From positions 23,153-87,152 of the forward strand of contig FLMG01003335.1 of the NCBI GenBank assembly GCA_900088475.1: a stretch of 64,000 nucleotides of DNA, in the 5' to 3' direction. This stretch comes from Hyphochytrium catenoides (Eukaryota > Sar > Hyphochytriomycetes > Hyphochytriales > Hyphochytriaceae). Positions 11,424-21,915 of this stretch are shown in pieces; the first letter of the stretch is position 1, and every line of letters starts with the position of its first letter. The position numbers and the translations under genes are program-made. The notes below the pieces were generated by a model. It saw nothing but the letters and a program-made list of their open reading frames with translations, was not told the origin of the DNA and made no database searches.

Positions 11424-12664
11424 CTAGCAGCACCAAGCGCGAGCAATGCTACTTTTCCCTCAGGTTAAGGTTTTGGGAAGACGCAGGCTCCCACATCCAC
11501 AGCTATTCGGCAGCAAGTTAAAAATAGCTCTAAAAGCTTCAGAAGGGGGACGTCTTGTATGGTCTGCTTCCTAGTTATTGCGATCAACCGAATTGGCCGT
11601 CTCCAGAATTAGCAATTGGCGGGAATCGAAAATTGTCGTCGAAATTGCGCTTCCTTTGGCTCTGCACACAGCGCCATCGCCAGCGCTCCATCTTTCCTTC
11701 AAACCTCTTTCAAGTCACACACACATCACCCTTTGGAGAGGGCTGAAACCTTCATACAGATAAATGGAAGCTTCAAATGGGACATTGACGAATTCAATTC
11801 TTCACACGAAGTATCTTCGTCAAATATGCCAAATCTGGCTTGGTAACGACAACCCAAAATATCTTACTACACTCATAGTCCCTAAGATAGGTACCTAAGA
11901 TTGATAGTATTACTACTATGGACCTCCCAACGGCGCAGAGGATTATTCACAAACCTGATAGCACATGTTGGCAAAACTCTCACCAAGAATTAGTTAAGTG
12001 GTAGTGGAAGATAACTGGATCACAGTCTTCAGTAATCAACTAACACTGATCTTCCATCAGTAGAGAGGCGTTTCATGGTGTCGTTTGGGATCCCCCTCAG
12101 AGGGCACCACACTGGGCCATCCTCCTGCTGGTCCGCCCTGCCGCCACTCACATGCCGCAGCTGCCGCTGATCAACGATCTGAAGATAGCAGACGCCTTAG
12201 AGACATCAAAGTGCAGAAGAGGCGGAGAAGGACTATAAATCATTCCTCCTTTCTCCCTGATGAGCCTCTCTCTCCTGCCACCTTCGTTTTGCTGGTGGGG
12301 CAAGACACAAGTTCCATCGCCAAAGAACGACGGAAAAGAGTAAAGGCTGCCGTCCGTATGAGGCTGGACAGCTAAGAAAGCTGATTGAATCGTTTAGTTG
12401 TTGGTGTTAGGCTCCTCCAGCTCGACTACTTTGTTGGCCAGTGCATCACCTCTTCTCTGGCATCTCGGCCCGAAGATCTGGAGTATATTTATGCTCTCTT
12501 CTCTACAACGTACCAATCTCATGATTCAGACGGTGGTTGTCAGCTTGGCTCATTGAATCTTGTCCATTACTGCTCTCTGGTTGGTCCATTCTCATCTCCA
12601 AGTTAGTAGCTAGATATTCGACGAGGTAGTTCGTGGGCGTGTCCTTTAACCTCGAGGGTTTAGG
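11424..12664. other. Divergent intergenic region between two cytoskeletal-type genes
   Basis: This 1.24 kb stretch separates two genes transcribed away from each other, the C-T-F-x-P repeat protein and the MORN protein. It probably contains both promoters. A 97-codon plus-strand frame (12085-12375) is Arg/Ser-rich and lacks recognisable domains. I treat it as unsupported. Confidence 0.5.
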
Positions 12665-15337
12665 ATGGAGGAAGAAGGCTCGTCTCGGCCTCCGCCTCCT
12701 GGCAGTGGAGGGAAAAAAGTTGCACTATCTCCAGCAGCAGCAGCACCAGGAAGTGGCAGCAAACTTTCAGCTTCACCAGCAGTCGCTGATATACCACCTG
12801 CTATGACGATCGCTCCAGACACCAAAAAGAAGGAAAAACCAAAGAAACAGCGCCGAAGAGTAATCACAAGCAAGGCTGAGAATAACGAAGGCATCGAAGA
12901 GCTTGAAGGTGTACGCGACGACGATGTGAGAGAGCTAGTGAAGGTGCGCCCAACTACTATTGTTATGCGCATCGTGTGCCAGTTTGTCGACAACCAAAAT
13001 CTAACCACCGTCATCCGTTCACCGGACTGGAACGAGTAGCTCGTAAGGCGCATGAGCAAAGTGTTTCGTGAGAAAAGGCATGAGGATCCGGGATGGAAGC
13101 GGGTGAGTGGTCTAGAACATCCTCCTTGAGGACGCCTTTCAATGTATCAAAGCTCAAGCCAGCGGTCTTTTCCACGAACTATCAGGAATTCAAGGGCTTG
13201 GATCCTAGGTCCGTTGTCTACAGAAGGCTGCTGTTAGACGCTGGGATCATTGGGGAGCACGCGAAGGTACGTCGTCCCGTTGCGCTTGCTTAAGCTCCGT
13301 TGTTGCGCGACTAGTGGAAGAAGAGGGGGGCTAACTCCATGGTTCCATCAGTGGGCTCCATGGTTTCATAGATCAGATGCAATCCTTCTTCCCAGAGCGG
13401 CGGATCGTATCTTGCAAAGGATCATTCAATCCTATGAATCTACCACTGATATAAAAAGACAAGCTGTCATGGAAAAGACAGTGGAAGAAGATGCAGACAT
13501 CCTCTATCAGAGCCTGGCTAGCAATTCAGAAGGACTGCCCCCTAAACACCTTATCCAGCGGACCCTCCACTATGCCATCAGAGATAGACAATATGCGAAC
13601 GGAAATTTTGAGTTCAAGGACATAACAGACACTTGGAGCATTCCACCGGAGGACAATGATATCCATATCGCAGGGTTTGCCTCGCCCGTAGAAGGGCCCT
13701 TGGAATCTCTCGGCGCGGAGAAGGTAACATCACGTGCATGGTGGGCTGTTCCTTTATAACATGTAGTCTTCTTATAGAACAGATGGTGAGAGGAAAAGGT
13801 GGTGCAAAAACGGCAGAAAAGTTGGGGAGAGCTGACTGATAGCTGTGAGTTCCGAACCTTCTTCTTCCCATGATGCGCGTCCTAATCTCATATCTCAAAC
13901 CTAGTTCTTCAACTATGAGGGCAGATGGCAACGGGGAAAAATGCACTCTGCTGGCGGTCTGCTACGATTCTATGACGGAGGGACCTACAAAGGAGATTGG
14001 GCAAACAATTGCCCCAATGGCGAAGGGACTGCGGTTGGTTGTCTAGTTGACTACCTAATCCTCTGCCTTGGGAGTCTACCATCTCCAAAGCTCTTGGCCA
14101 ACATTGGCAAGACTAAGTGCTTTCCTCGTCCGCTCGCAGGCTTATCCCAATAAAGTCCAATACCTTGGCTCCTGGAGAGATGGTTTGTACCATGGCAGAG
14201 GCCAGATCCTCTATCCTGATGGTGCCAAGTATAACGGAGAGGTATCATTCAATGGCCAGCAGTCTCGCATCAGTAGTGCTGCTTGTCTTCTCATCATTTC
14301 TTCTGGTGATGTGTCTGCAAAAGCGATCAATATCTCAATTCAAACCGACACTAAAGAAGAAGAGCCATCTATCTGCTAGGAGCTGAAGGAGTCTGTATAC
14401 TTGTCTGTTGGTCGCGTTCGTTCCTAAGTTATAAGTAGTTCTCTTCTGGCACTGGTTCGCTTATGCTTTTTGACGCAGTGGGAAATGGGACGAAGGCATG
14501 GACAAGGAGTCTTCACTTCTGGTTCTGGTCAAGTTTACGAAGGTTCATACGTGCATGGAGCCAAACATGGCAAAGGCAGCATCTACGACCGGTGAGTGTC
14601 TTAGACTGTGGTGGCGGCGTTCGTTGCAGCTAAAAATCGTACTTGGTCTTCCTATCATGGCTGCAGCAGCAGATAGTACTACTTATAACTCCTCTGACTC
14701 ATTTGGCCTCTTCCCCAGAAGTCCAGTGAGATGTTGCCTATCATCGATTTGGCAGTATAAGTGGGCTCTTCTGGCGATCGTCTCTCCTAGCCAATGAGTG
14801 CGCTGGTCATTAACTTCCGTCCTATCTCTGCAATCTCTTTTAGATCTGGCTACCGCTTTGATGGGATGTGGGTAAGGGACAGGATTGAGGGCTACGGGAC
14901 GTTGACACTTCCTGATGGCAAAAAGATACTCAAGGCGAAATGGCCAAGGGCCATGTTCGGAGGTAGGAGTACAACAAGGCGGAATGCGAATGACCAGGAA
15001 CAAGAGTAGAACGAGTACCGCCCCACCGTCTCTAACTAAGTTCTACCAACATCATTTGTTTGCCTTAGAGACTATCCGAAGCGTCCGGAGAGAGCAGGGT
15101 CTTGAGTCTGAGAGACGAAGGCAAGAATGGAACAAGCTTGTTGAGATGAGAGATAGATTACGAGCGGCTGAGATGGTCGGAGAATATCATGCCATCAAAG
15201 AGTGGGAAGAAGGGGAGAAAGAGAAAGCAGAAATGCAGAAGAAGCTGGAGGCGAAGAGGATGCGCAGATTAACCCAAAAGGCAGAAAAACGCCACAAGAT
15301 TGACCAAATGCTCAAAGAGATGAAGGATGACGCCTAG
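12665..15337 (+). CDS. MORN-repeat protein with C-terminal coiled coil
   Basis: Nine exons (12665-12943, 13040-13102, 13153-13266, 13352-13723, 13905-14033, 14140-14241, 14479-14591, 14844-14962, 15069-15337) join in frame to 519 aa. The N-terminus is Pro/Ala/Ser-rich, then basic (KKQRRR). The middle has the MORN hallmark Y-x-G-x-W repeated with about 23-residue spacing: YEGRW, YKGDW, YLGSW, YNGEW, YEGSY and FDGMW. Each is followed by G-x-G or equivalent elements such as HGRGQILYPDG and HGQGVF. The final exon encodes a charged helix rich in Glu, Arg and Lys (about residues 432-519) likely to form a coiled coil. MORN proteins bind membranes or lipids and scaffold cytoskeletal or axonemal structures such as radial spokes. 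The exact complex cannot be told. All junctions are GT-AG, with introns of 50-252 bp. Confidence 0.88.
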
Positions 15338-15768
15338 AATGTTGCAGGCCTTGCGTGAGGGTGTAGACTCCAGAGCTGCTTAGAGCTGTCGAGATGGAGA
15401 TAAGCAAAGGGAAGGGCACTGCACAAAGGCATAAAAGCAGTGATTATGATTTAAGTGCGGCACACCCCGCATTGTCTGCACCCAGATGACACTTGCGGCG
15501 CCTTCTTATCCAGCACTATGCCATGTATAGGGACTCCAGCAGATCCTTATAAATCTTGCCTTCATATATCGTTTATGGCGTAGCCTTGACATCCAACTCG
15601 GCTTCAGTGGCATCCCACAGTGTTGCCTGTGAGTCTTGATGCCAGATTTTGGCCCTAATAACAGAAGGCTGACACTTAGTGGCCTTTATAGACGCAGCGG
15701 TTGCAAGCAGCAAGGACAAGGATGGACAAGGTGTAAAGATAAGCGCCAGATATTGGAGCAGCTAATCA
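15338..15768. other. Convergent 3' region
   Basis: About 430 bp follow the MORN stop codon before the next minus-strand coding signal. No ORF or structure is recognisable. It is probably the 3' UTR of the MORN gene and of the unresolved minus-strand gene. Confidence 0.45.
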
Positions 15769-17548
15769 TTACCTAGACCATCTGAGACAGGGGCAAGTCC
15801 TGGAGTCAAGATTCAAGTGCTTCTCACGTAGCTCGGTAGCTTCGTTAGCACTCTTTCCTGAAACAATCGTCACGTCCGTGCCTCGTGCAAGCATGTAGCC
15901 TGCTCGTCGAAGGATCAGTGCTGGTTCCTTTGACTCCTTGCTTTCGTTCTCCAACCTATTTCTTTCTGTTACTCTCACTTTCTTGCCCACTTCTCTTTTT
16001 GTCCTGCTTTTGACTCTGTACCGACCCTACGACACCGCTGCCCTAGGCCCGTTGTAAAATCCATTTTGTAAGCAATCATCGACAGTCGTCTCACCATCAG
16101 GAAAGCGGTAAAATTCTTGTCCCTCTTCTCCCTTGGGACCAGCCGAGATTCTGCAACCTGTCATATCAACGTCGTACGCACTGGGAGGTCCAAATAAGAG
16201 GAGAAGGGCAGCGGTTGGTGAATGTCTGCGTCGTAAGTCTTGGTGCCCCAAGTGTTGGATAATAAATTGACGAGCAAAAAAGTGCCATCAGGTTCTACAG
16301 AGGTCCAGACCACAGAGCTAAGGCTTCCCAGAATACAATGCCTACTATCATCGACCAACGGAAGAATGTGCAAAACAAGAACGAAGAGATAAGAACAGTG
16401 ACAAGAGCGTAAGAGATAGAAAGACATGAAGAGCGCACTGCCCAAAAGGCGCCACCTCTTAGGTCCAAGGGACGCGGCATACCTTCTATTGACAATAGCC
16501 ACTCTGTCTCTAAGAAAATCTAACTGGCCTACGGAGACCTTTCCTCTCATTTCACTGGAAAGCGTTCGCCGTGGGACAATGCCGGAGCCCCTGGATGCCA
16601 GCCAGTAACCAAGCAAAAGCGAGAGAAAACTCACCCCTACCCCCATGGTAGCGGCGGTGCCAACATTTACACTAGAACGAAACTAGATGAAGCCCCAGTA
16701 AGGTGGTTCAATGTTAGTCTGAGTTGATGGAGTGCGATCTAAAGGACGGCAAAAGATACCAAAAGGAGCAAAGCCCCATAGTCCCAAGAGAAGAAGGCAA
16801 GCATCTGGCGTTTGTGCAGAATCAGATCTCAGATAGCAAGCGAGCGGTAGCAGGTGCAAGAAGGGCAATGTCGGAAGCATCTCTTAACATACCTGCTTCA
16901 GACCAAAGAGATCTGGCACCAGTGATCCGTTGGCCGCCTTAGTCGACTCAAAGAAATGGTCAGAATAAACACGACACTGATCCTGCAGAGCCTCCAGTTC
17001 ACCCTGTAGAGCAGAGACTTCTCTCTCTCCTGCTTCTGCTCTCTCTAGCACCTGATTAAAGATTTCTTGGAGGCTGCGGTAAGAGTAAAGGACGAAATGT
17101 CGAACCTTCGCGACGTACCATTCCGTTGCCTGTCTAGTTCCTAGGCAACAGCAAGGGCGCGACCAGCAACAGGCGGAGAAGGAAAAAGCCGTTCAAGGTG
17201 AGCGAAGGGAGGCAAGAGGGAGTTAGTCACCGAGAGAGGGCTTGCGCGACGAAACCAAATAAAAAGGGGAAGCAAGGACAGGAACATGAGAGGAACAAAG
17301 AGATACCACAAATAGTGGAGAGAGCCTTTACAATGTTAAGAAGCCGTACTTACTTGGTGCATCTGCTCCATCTTGGACTTAAAGGAAAGCTGTGACCTCA
17401 CCTCTACCTCCGCATCAGAGCCCACAGCTAGATCTCTGGTCGCATGACAGCCGTGCCTCGGCAAACAAAGTAGCAGCACCAGAGCGAGCAGAAGAGTGCG
17501 CCTCGGACCACAGAACAGTGGGGAGTATGAGTATGAGTAGTCTGCCAT
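15769..17548 (-). CDS. Putative secreted or membrane protein with coiled coil (exon structure unresolved)
   Basis: Several minus-strand exons look coding. The first (17354-17548) starts with an ATG. It encodes Tyr/Ser residues, then a strongly hydrophobic segment (LLLALVLLLCL) after Arg-Arg, resembling a signal peptide or anchor, and ends at a GTAAGT donor. A second exon near 16890-17080 encodes an amphipathic, Glu-rich helix (EIFNQVLERAEAGERE, EALQDQC). Further islands near 16490-16630 include a hydrophobic stretch (SFLSLLLGYWLA). Islands near 16160-16315 (VVWTSVEPDGTFLLV) and 16027-16190 (EEGQEFYRFPDGETT) lie in different frames. The 3' part (15769-15990) is basic. I could not join these with consistent phases, so the gene may be misassembled, frameshifted or two genes. 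I do not recognise the family. Confidence 0.4.
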
Positions 17549-17744
17549 CCTTCGTCCACGTAGAGCGGTCGAGCGAGCGCTTATCACTGACAACAACACC
17601 CAAAGAAAGCCTTAAACTTAGGTCCTCCTATGACACTCCGCACCCAACGACCGATTTCTCAGCTAGGATTATCGCTTAGAAGCTGATGAACTTATCGGAA
17701 AGGACTGTTCGCAGGTCTTATGCCTTATGGCCCTTGCTTACTCT

Positions 17745-18072
17745 CTAGCGATAGGGCTCCGCCTTAGGCTTGAAGGCTCGGTCGACATTGCCAAAGTGCT
17801 GGCTGCTCTTGGCTCTTCGACTGAGCTCCTCAGTGCCGGCCCGGGGCGGATCCTCAGGACAATCAGTCTGTTCTGATCTCTGCAGCTTGAAGATTCTGAT
17901 GATATTTTCTATAATAGTAGCCTGGGGAATTAATGGATAATTGGCTGACACATACTCCAGTGAGTGCGGAGTAGTAATACACCGCAATTCAAACTCTTCC
18001 TCCCGCCATGGTGACCGTTTGAGCAGCAGACCTTCACCGCCACGGGCTCTCACCACAAGCCCAAGTTCTCGC

Positions 18073-18105
<33 letters not shown>

Positions 18106-18890
18106 ACCTCTTCCTCCCATTGTCCTCCTCCTTACTTATCAATACAGCGCCCCCTTGTCAGTCAGAGCTTCCCGCCTCGGCCTGGTCTGAGGCTGCTGTG
18201 AGCTCTGGGGTTCATGGCGGAGGCGGAAGAAGCAAGAAGAGAAAGCGTCTTGCATAGTCGAATGGTGCAACAGCTGATCTCGCAAAGATTATCCTGCCTC
18301 CCCGTGCTGTCTCTATTATTTGGTAAGGCTTGAGATCTAAGACGAAGAGTGTCGCACATGCAAGTCGGTGGGGAGGGAAGGGAAAGGACAGCAGCGGCCC
18401 CACTACCGCGGTTAAACTAATGACAGGCCACGGTCCATCTACATACTCCTCCTTTATCAAGCTTGACACAAGAGTATCTTAGTATGGTGTCCCTGCTCTC
18501 GTCTTCTTCATTCTTACTTCTTTCTGCATCCTAAGGATTCACATCTATCTTCGTAAGAAGGACGGACCCATTACTGCTGGCAACTCTTGGCCCCGTCCTT
18601 ACTTGGTAGTCCCTGGCTAGTTTACTATCATGATGTCCCTCAACTTCCCAGTGGTGGGAGGAGGGGGGAAATGCTGACGATGTTGCTGCTCCTCCCACTA
18701 ATCCCTTGAAGTTTGGCCGTACGAGCAAATCATGAGCATCACGAGCCGAAGATCTTACCAATAGCTTGAGTCTTCTCCTCCCTTTCGAAGGGTCATCATC
18801 GTCTCTTTGCGCGGTCGATCCGCCGTACATAGTTACTCTTGAATCTCTTTTCCCTCTGAAGATACATCGCCCGCAGCAGGGAATGCTCAC
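17745..18890 (-). CDS. Possible multi-exon gene of unknown function
   Basis: Two coding-like islands lie on the minus strand. The upstream one (about 18531-18890) contains DDDDPSKGRRRLKLL, followed by a good GTAAGA donor, with a second GTAAGG donor further on. The downstream one (about 17745-18056) encodes HSLEYVSANYPLIPQ, IIENIIRIFKLQ and a basic tail ending EPYR before a stop. I could not define the exons between them. A (GA)n repeat interrupts the region at 18075-18103. The peptides have plausible amino-acid composition but match no family I recognise. They could also be chance frames. Confidence 0.3.
18075..18103. repeat. (GA)n microsatellite
   Basis: An uninterrupted GA dinucleotide run of about 29 bp. 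On the minus strand it is a CT run directly followed by CCAG, resembling a polypyrimidine tract and acceptor. An intron using it would be only about 37 bp, shorter than the other introns in this window. Confidence 0.9.
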
Positions 18891-19156
18891 AGAAAGGCCG
18901 ACCTAGCTTGTTGGCCTCTGGAAAGGCGAATGACAATGGCTAATGAGGCCGATCAACAACGCCTCTCTAACAGATAAGACAAGATGATTGATCAAATGGT
19001 GCTTTTCCTATTATTCAAGAGGAGCTTGTTGCTCGTCTTTTTCTATTATCAAAAAGATACTGCAGCTAGGCAACATGATCTTTAGTTCAGCTACAACCTC
19101 TTCATGGTGCGACACGAGCAGAAGCTTGGCTTCACCACGACGTCCTATGGCGGCGC

Positions 19157-19912
19157 TCACACCTTCATATATACCACCCCGTTACTCTCAGGGTTACCGA
19201 CGACACCGGCCATCACTGGGGTGCCTCCTCCTATTACTGGAGCAGCCACCAGGAAAACGTCGTTATCGTCGACTGTGAGAGATGTTGTCGCGGTATACTT
19301 GGGTGGCGGGCCACAAGAGGAGGAGGCGGAGGCACCTGAGTCTGGGAGGCGCCTGGATCCAACCTGCAACCCTAACTGAACCAAACTGCAGCACTGACAG
19401 AAGAGCGAGCACAGTACGTCTTCGGTGCAGTTTCCCGGTACTTGAAAGATGCTCCGGACTCGCATTCGCAGCCAAAGAAGAAGTGCGAAGGCCAATCCGG
19501 TTGAACAAGCACCAAGTATGATAATAAGCTGAAGACTGGCAAACAGCTTCCCCATCGTATCTTCATCATCTTCTTCTGCATCATAGCAGGCTCTCCTCAC
19601 CTCGTAGAACGAATAGCAGGACTTCGTGAAGTACCAGTCGTACACATAATATCTTGCCGCGAGATTTGGAGCGACTACCAGCAACAGGTAAAGAAGCGCT
19701 GCCGTTCCGTAAGAGAGAGCGCCAATTCTGGCGCTGATCTGCCCAAAAGAGATGCAGGGACACCATAGTGCGATGCAGCAACCATCGCCACAACACGCAT
19801 CATTCTTTGCCTCGGGGCGCCATTGACCAGTGACCGGGAGCGGGTACCCTTGTTCATCAACTGGCGTTGCTGGCTTGCTACTTGCATTAATTTCCGCTGC
19901 CGTCTGCTGCAT
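19157..19912 (-). CDS. PLAC8-family cysteine-rich membrane protein
   Basis: This is a single uninterrupted frame of 251 aa from the ATG at 19912; upstream in-frame codons lack another ATG. It has the PLAC8 pattern. A Cys-rich entry segment (CCGDGCCIALWCPCISFGQI) comes first, then a hydrophobic span (TAALLYLLLVVAPNLA), an acidic loop, and a second hydrophobic span (LIIILGACSTGLAFALLL). After that comes the second Cys cluster (CTEDVLCSLFCQCCSLVQ). PLAC8 and cornifelin-like proteins are small membrane proteins linked to metal tolerance, cell-size control or channel-like functions. The substrate here is unknown. The spacer between the two clusters is longer than in small PLAC8 proteins, and a Gly/Val/Pro-rich tail of about 65 residues follows. 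Having no intron sets it apart from most neighbours. Confidence 0.8.
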   Translation of the reverse strand: MQQTAAEINASSKPATPVDEQGYPLPVTGQWRPEAKNDACCGDGCCIALWCPCISFGQISARIGALSYGTAALLYLLLVVAPNLAARYYVYDWYFTKSCYSFYEVRRACYDAEEDDEDTMGKLFASLQLIIILGACSTGLAFALLLWLRMRVRSIFQVPGNCTEDVLCSLFCQCCSLVQLGLQVGSRRLPDSGASASSSCGPPPKYTATTSLTVDDNDVFLVAAPVIGGGTPVMAGVVGNPESNGVVYMKV

Positions 19913-20118
19913 CTTGGTAGTAGTTATACCGCAGGTGGTGCTCACTTGTGCTGCTGCTTATAGTGTCGATCGGCCGCAAGCCTTGTTGGTTGATGAATGG
20001 GGAGGATGGTGATTCAAGATAGAATGATAATCAGGACCCTTCTCCGTTGACAAGATAGGCAGTCGGCAAGCAAGCTCTTCTGCTCGCTCCTAAGGGCCTA
20101 TCAATTGTCTGTCTCTTG

Positions 20119-20512
20119 TTAAGGAGATTCTACAGTGAGTCGAGGATTTGACACCAATGCTGAGGAGCGGGTAGGGAAGGACGCAGACCACCTACGCCTT
20201 CTTCCTTCCTGTGCTGCCACGCAGCCCAATAAAGGTGCCCTCTTCTGCTGGGTTGCCAGCCCGTCTTCCTTCCTCGACGTCCGAATAAGCAGGTTCGTCA
20301 TCTTTTCTTGATGTAGGCAGCAGCAACGAGGAGGAGGAGGAGGAGAAGAAGACAAATGACAAGCACATAGCCGCTGGCTGTATCGCTCTCCGAGGATCCA
20401 GCAGAAGAGAGCGGATGCAATGATGCTGCTTGCTGCTGGTAGGAACCGGGGGAGCAAGGAAGTACTGGTACTCCATCCTTCTGGTCCAATGTGGACAATC
20501 TTCAGCAGTCAA
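20119..20512 (-). CDS. Possible short single-pass membrane protein (frame uncertain)
   Basis: All three minus-strand frames are open across about 20190-20500. One encodes a Ser/Gln-rich stretch followed by an ideal TM helix (YVLVICLLLLLLLLVAAAY) and stops at KKR (20298). A second carries a hydrophilic, tail-like segment (DDEPAYSDVEEGRR) just downstream of the same point, ending near 20192. A one-base shift would fuse the TM helix and tail into a typical type I membrane protein. So either there is a frameshift or assembly error in the CTC repeat at about 20330, or the protein simply ends at KKR. Upstream exons were not identified. No family is recognised. Confidence 0.3.
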
Positions 20513-21485
20513 AAATTCTCAACAGCCACCGATGGTCACCCTCCGACCCAAGCCCCGGCGCCATTATTGGCTTGAAAGTAGAATAAAGGTAGGGAGCTTC
20601 CTTCCTCCTTCACCGCTCGCCTTGCATCTCCCGTAGACCACTTTATCTTCCTCTGATCCTCTACCTTCTCCTGGTCCCTTTGCTCTTACATTGAGGGAGA
20701 GGACGATCGTCAAGCAATGAGAGCGCTTTAGGTTGGACAAGGAGCGGCCTCCGTTGCCCTTTCTGATTTATAATGACGGCTTTCTGATGTCACATGTAGA
20801 ACACCCACCAAGAAGGTGTTACTCTTAGACCGATGACCAAAGAGAGAGTGGACGGGAGGACGAAGAGAAAAAGAACGAGGAGGTGTTAGCGGCTCCGTAG
20901 CGTCCAAGACAGACCCACAGCTCAGACATAGACGCAACTTCCCGTCTCCAAAGTCTCAGAAGTCGTCATTCTTCTTGGTCTGAGAACATTTATTCGAGGC
21001 TGTCAGAGGAAAGACAGAGAGAGAGAGAGAGAGTCGGCATGACCTTGGAGGTTATTGGCCATAGACCTGTCTTACCTACGGGCGGTAGGTCCTACTTCCT
21101 TACAGGGCCCTTATAGTACCGGCGAGGGCCATGAAGGCTCCTTCAGATGGTGTTGGAAGTCACGAACCGCTCCTGCCCTTCCAGCTCTGACCATCACTAA
21201 AGAAGTCCACCGGGCTAGGACAGCTCCTAAAGTTTATGATGAAAAGACCCACAGGTCCAGTTAGAGGGAAACCTACAGGCCAAAATGGCTGTTCGTTGGC
21301 CTTGTCACACCCTCCACCGGTATGGTCGTTAGCCTCGAACCTTGATGAAGAGAGTCTGTGACGGCAGTACGCTGAATAATGATGAATCTTTTTATCGGAT
21401 TTGTACACGCCGAGTGCTCTGGGGGCTTGGCCATTCAGCTTCCTAGTGAGTCTCACCGCTCCCTAGAATTCAACCACATTTCGCC
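20513..21485. other. Region without a recognisable gene
   Basis: About 970 bp have only short frames without domain signatures. A short GA tract lies near 21018-21034. No RNA gene was recognised. Confidence 0.45.
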
Positions 21486-21707
21486 ATGCCCATCGCTCTT
21501 GCTGCTCTTGTCCTCTTGCTCTGCGCCCGCGCGCCTGCTAGCTACTTTGGTGCTCGTATCCGCTGCCTGCTAAAGACGTCGCCTCGCATTGACTTCGTCC
21601 CAAGACAAGAGCTTTCCATGCAAAGAGGCTCAACAAGTGTTGCAGCGACACTGCAACCTCCTCCGGTTATCGATCTCTCGTCATGTCTCTCTTTCACGAA
21701 GGTCTAA
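21486..21707 (+). CDS. Possible small secreted protein or first exon
   Basis: An ATG at 21486 opens a 73-codon frame whose first 20 residues (MPIALAALVLLLCARAPAS) are a good match to a cleavable signal peptide. The remainder contains two Cys and basic residues and no known domain. The upstream Kozak-like context (cgccATG) is favourable. There is no independent support for expression, and it could be a chance frame in GC-rich sequence. Confidence 0.25.
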   Translation: MPIALAALVLLLCARAPASYFGARIRCLLKTSPRIDFVPRQELSMQRGSTSVAATLQPPPVIDLSSCLSFTKV

Positions 21708-21915
21708 GAGTTGCTTGATTGAAGGTAATAGTACCTTGTGCCCTGGTCACTAGAGCTCTACGAAACAAGAGCTTACAGAGCTCTATATGGACTTCCCAGC
21801 AGTGGGACTGCTGCCTTTACTTAGTGTTACCATCGTATGCTATCCTCAATAAAGCGACAGCCCAGCTCATGCAGCAAACTGTTAATCACTCCCTTATAAT
21901 GTGCTTGCATCCTAT

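Noticed and set aside
12085-12375. 97-codon plus-strand frame upstream of the MORN gene
   Set aside because: It is Arg/Ser-rich without domain, signal or splice support; it may be chance or 5' UTR.
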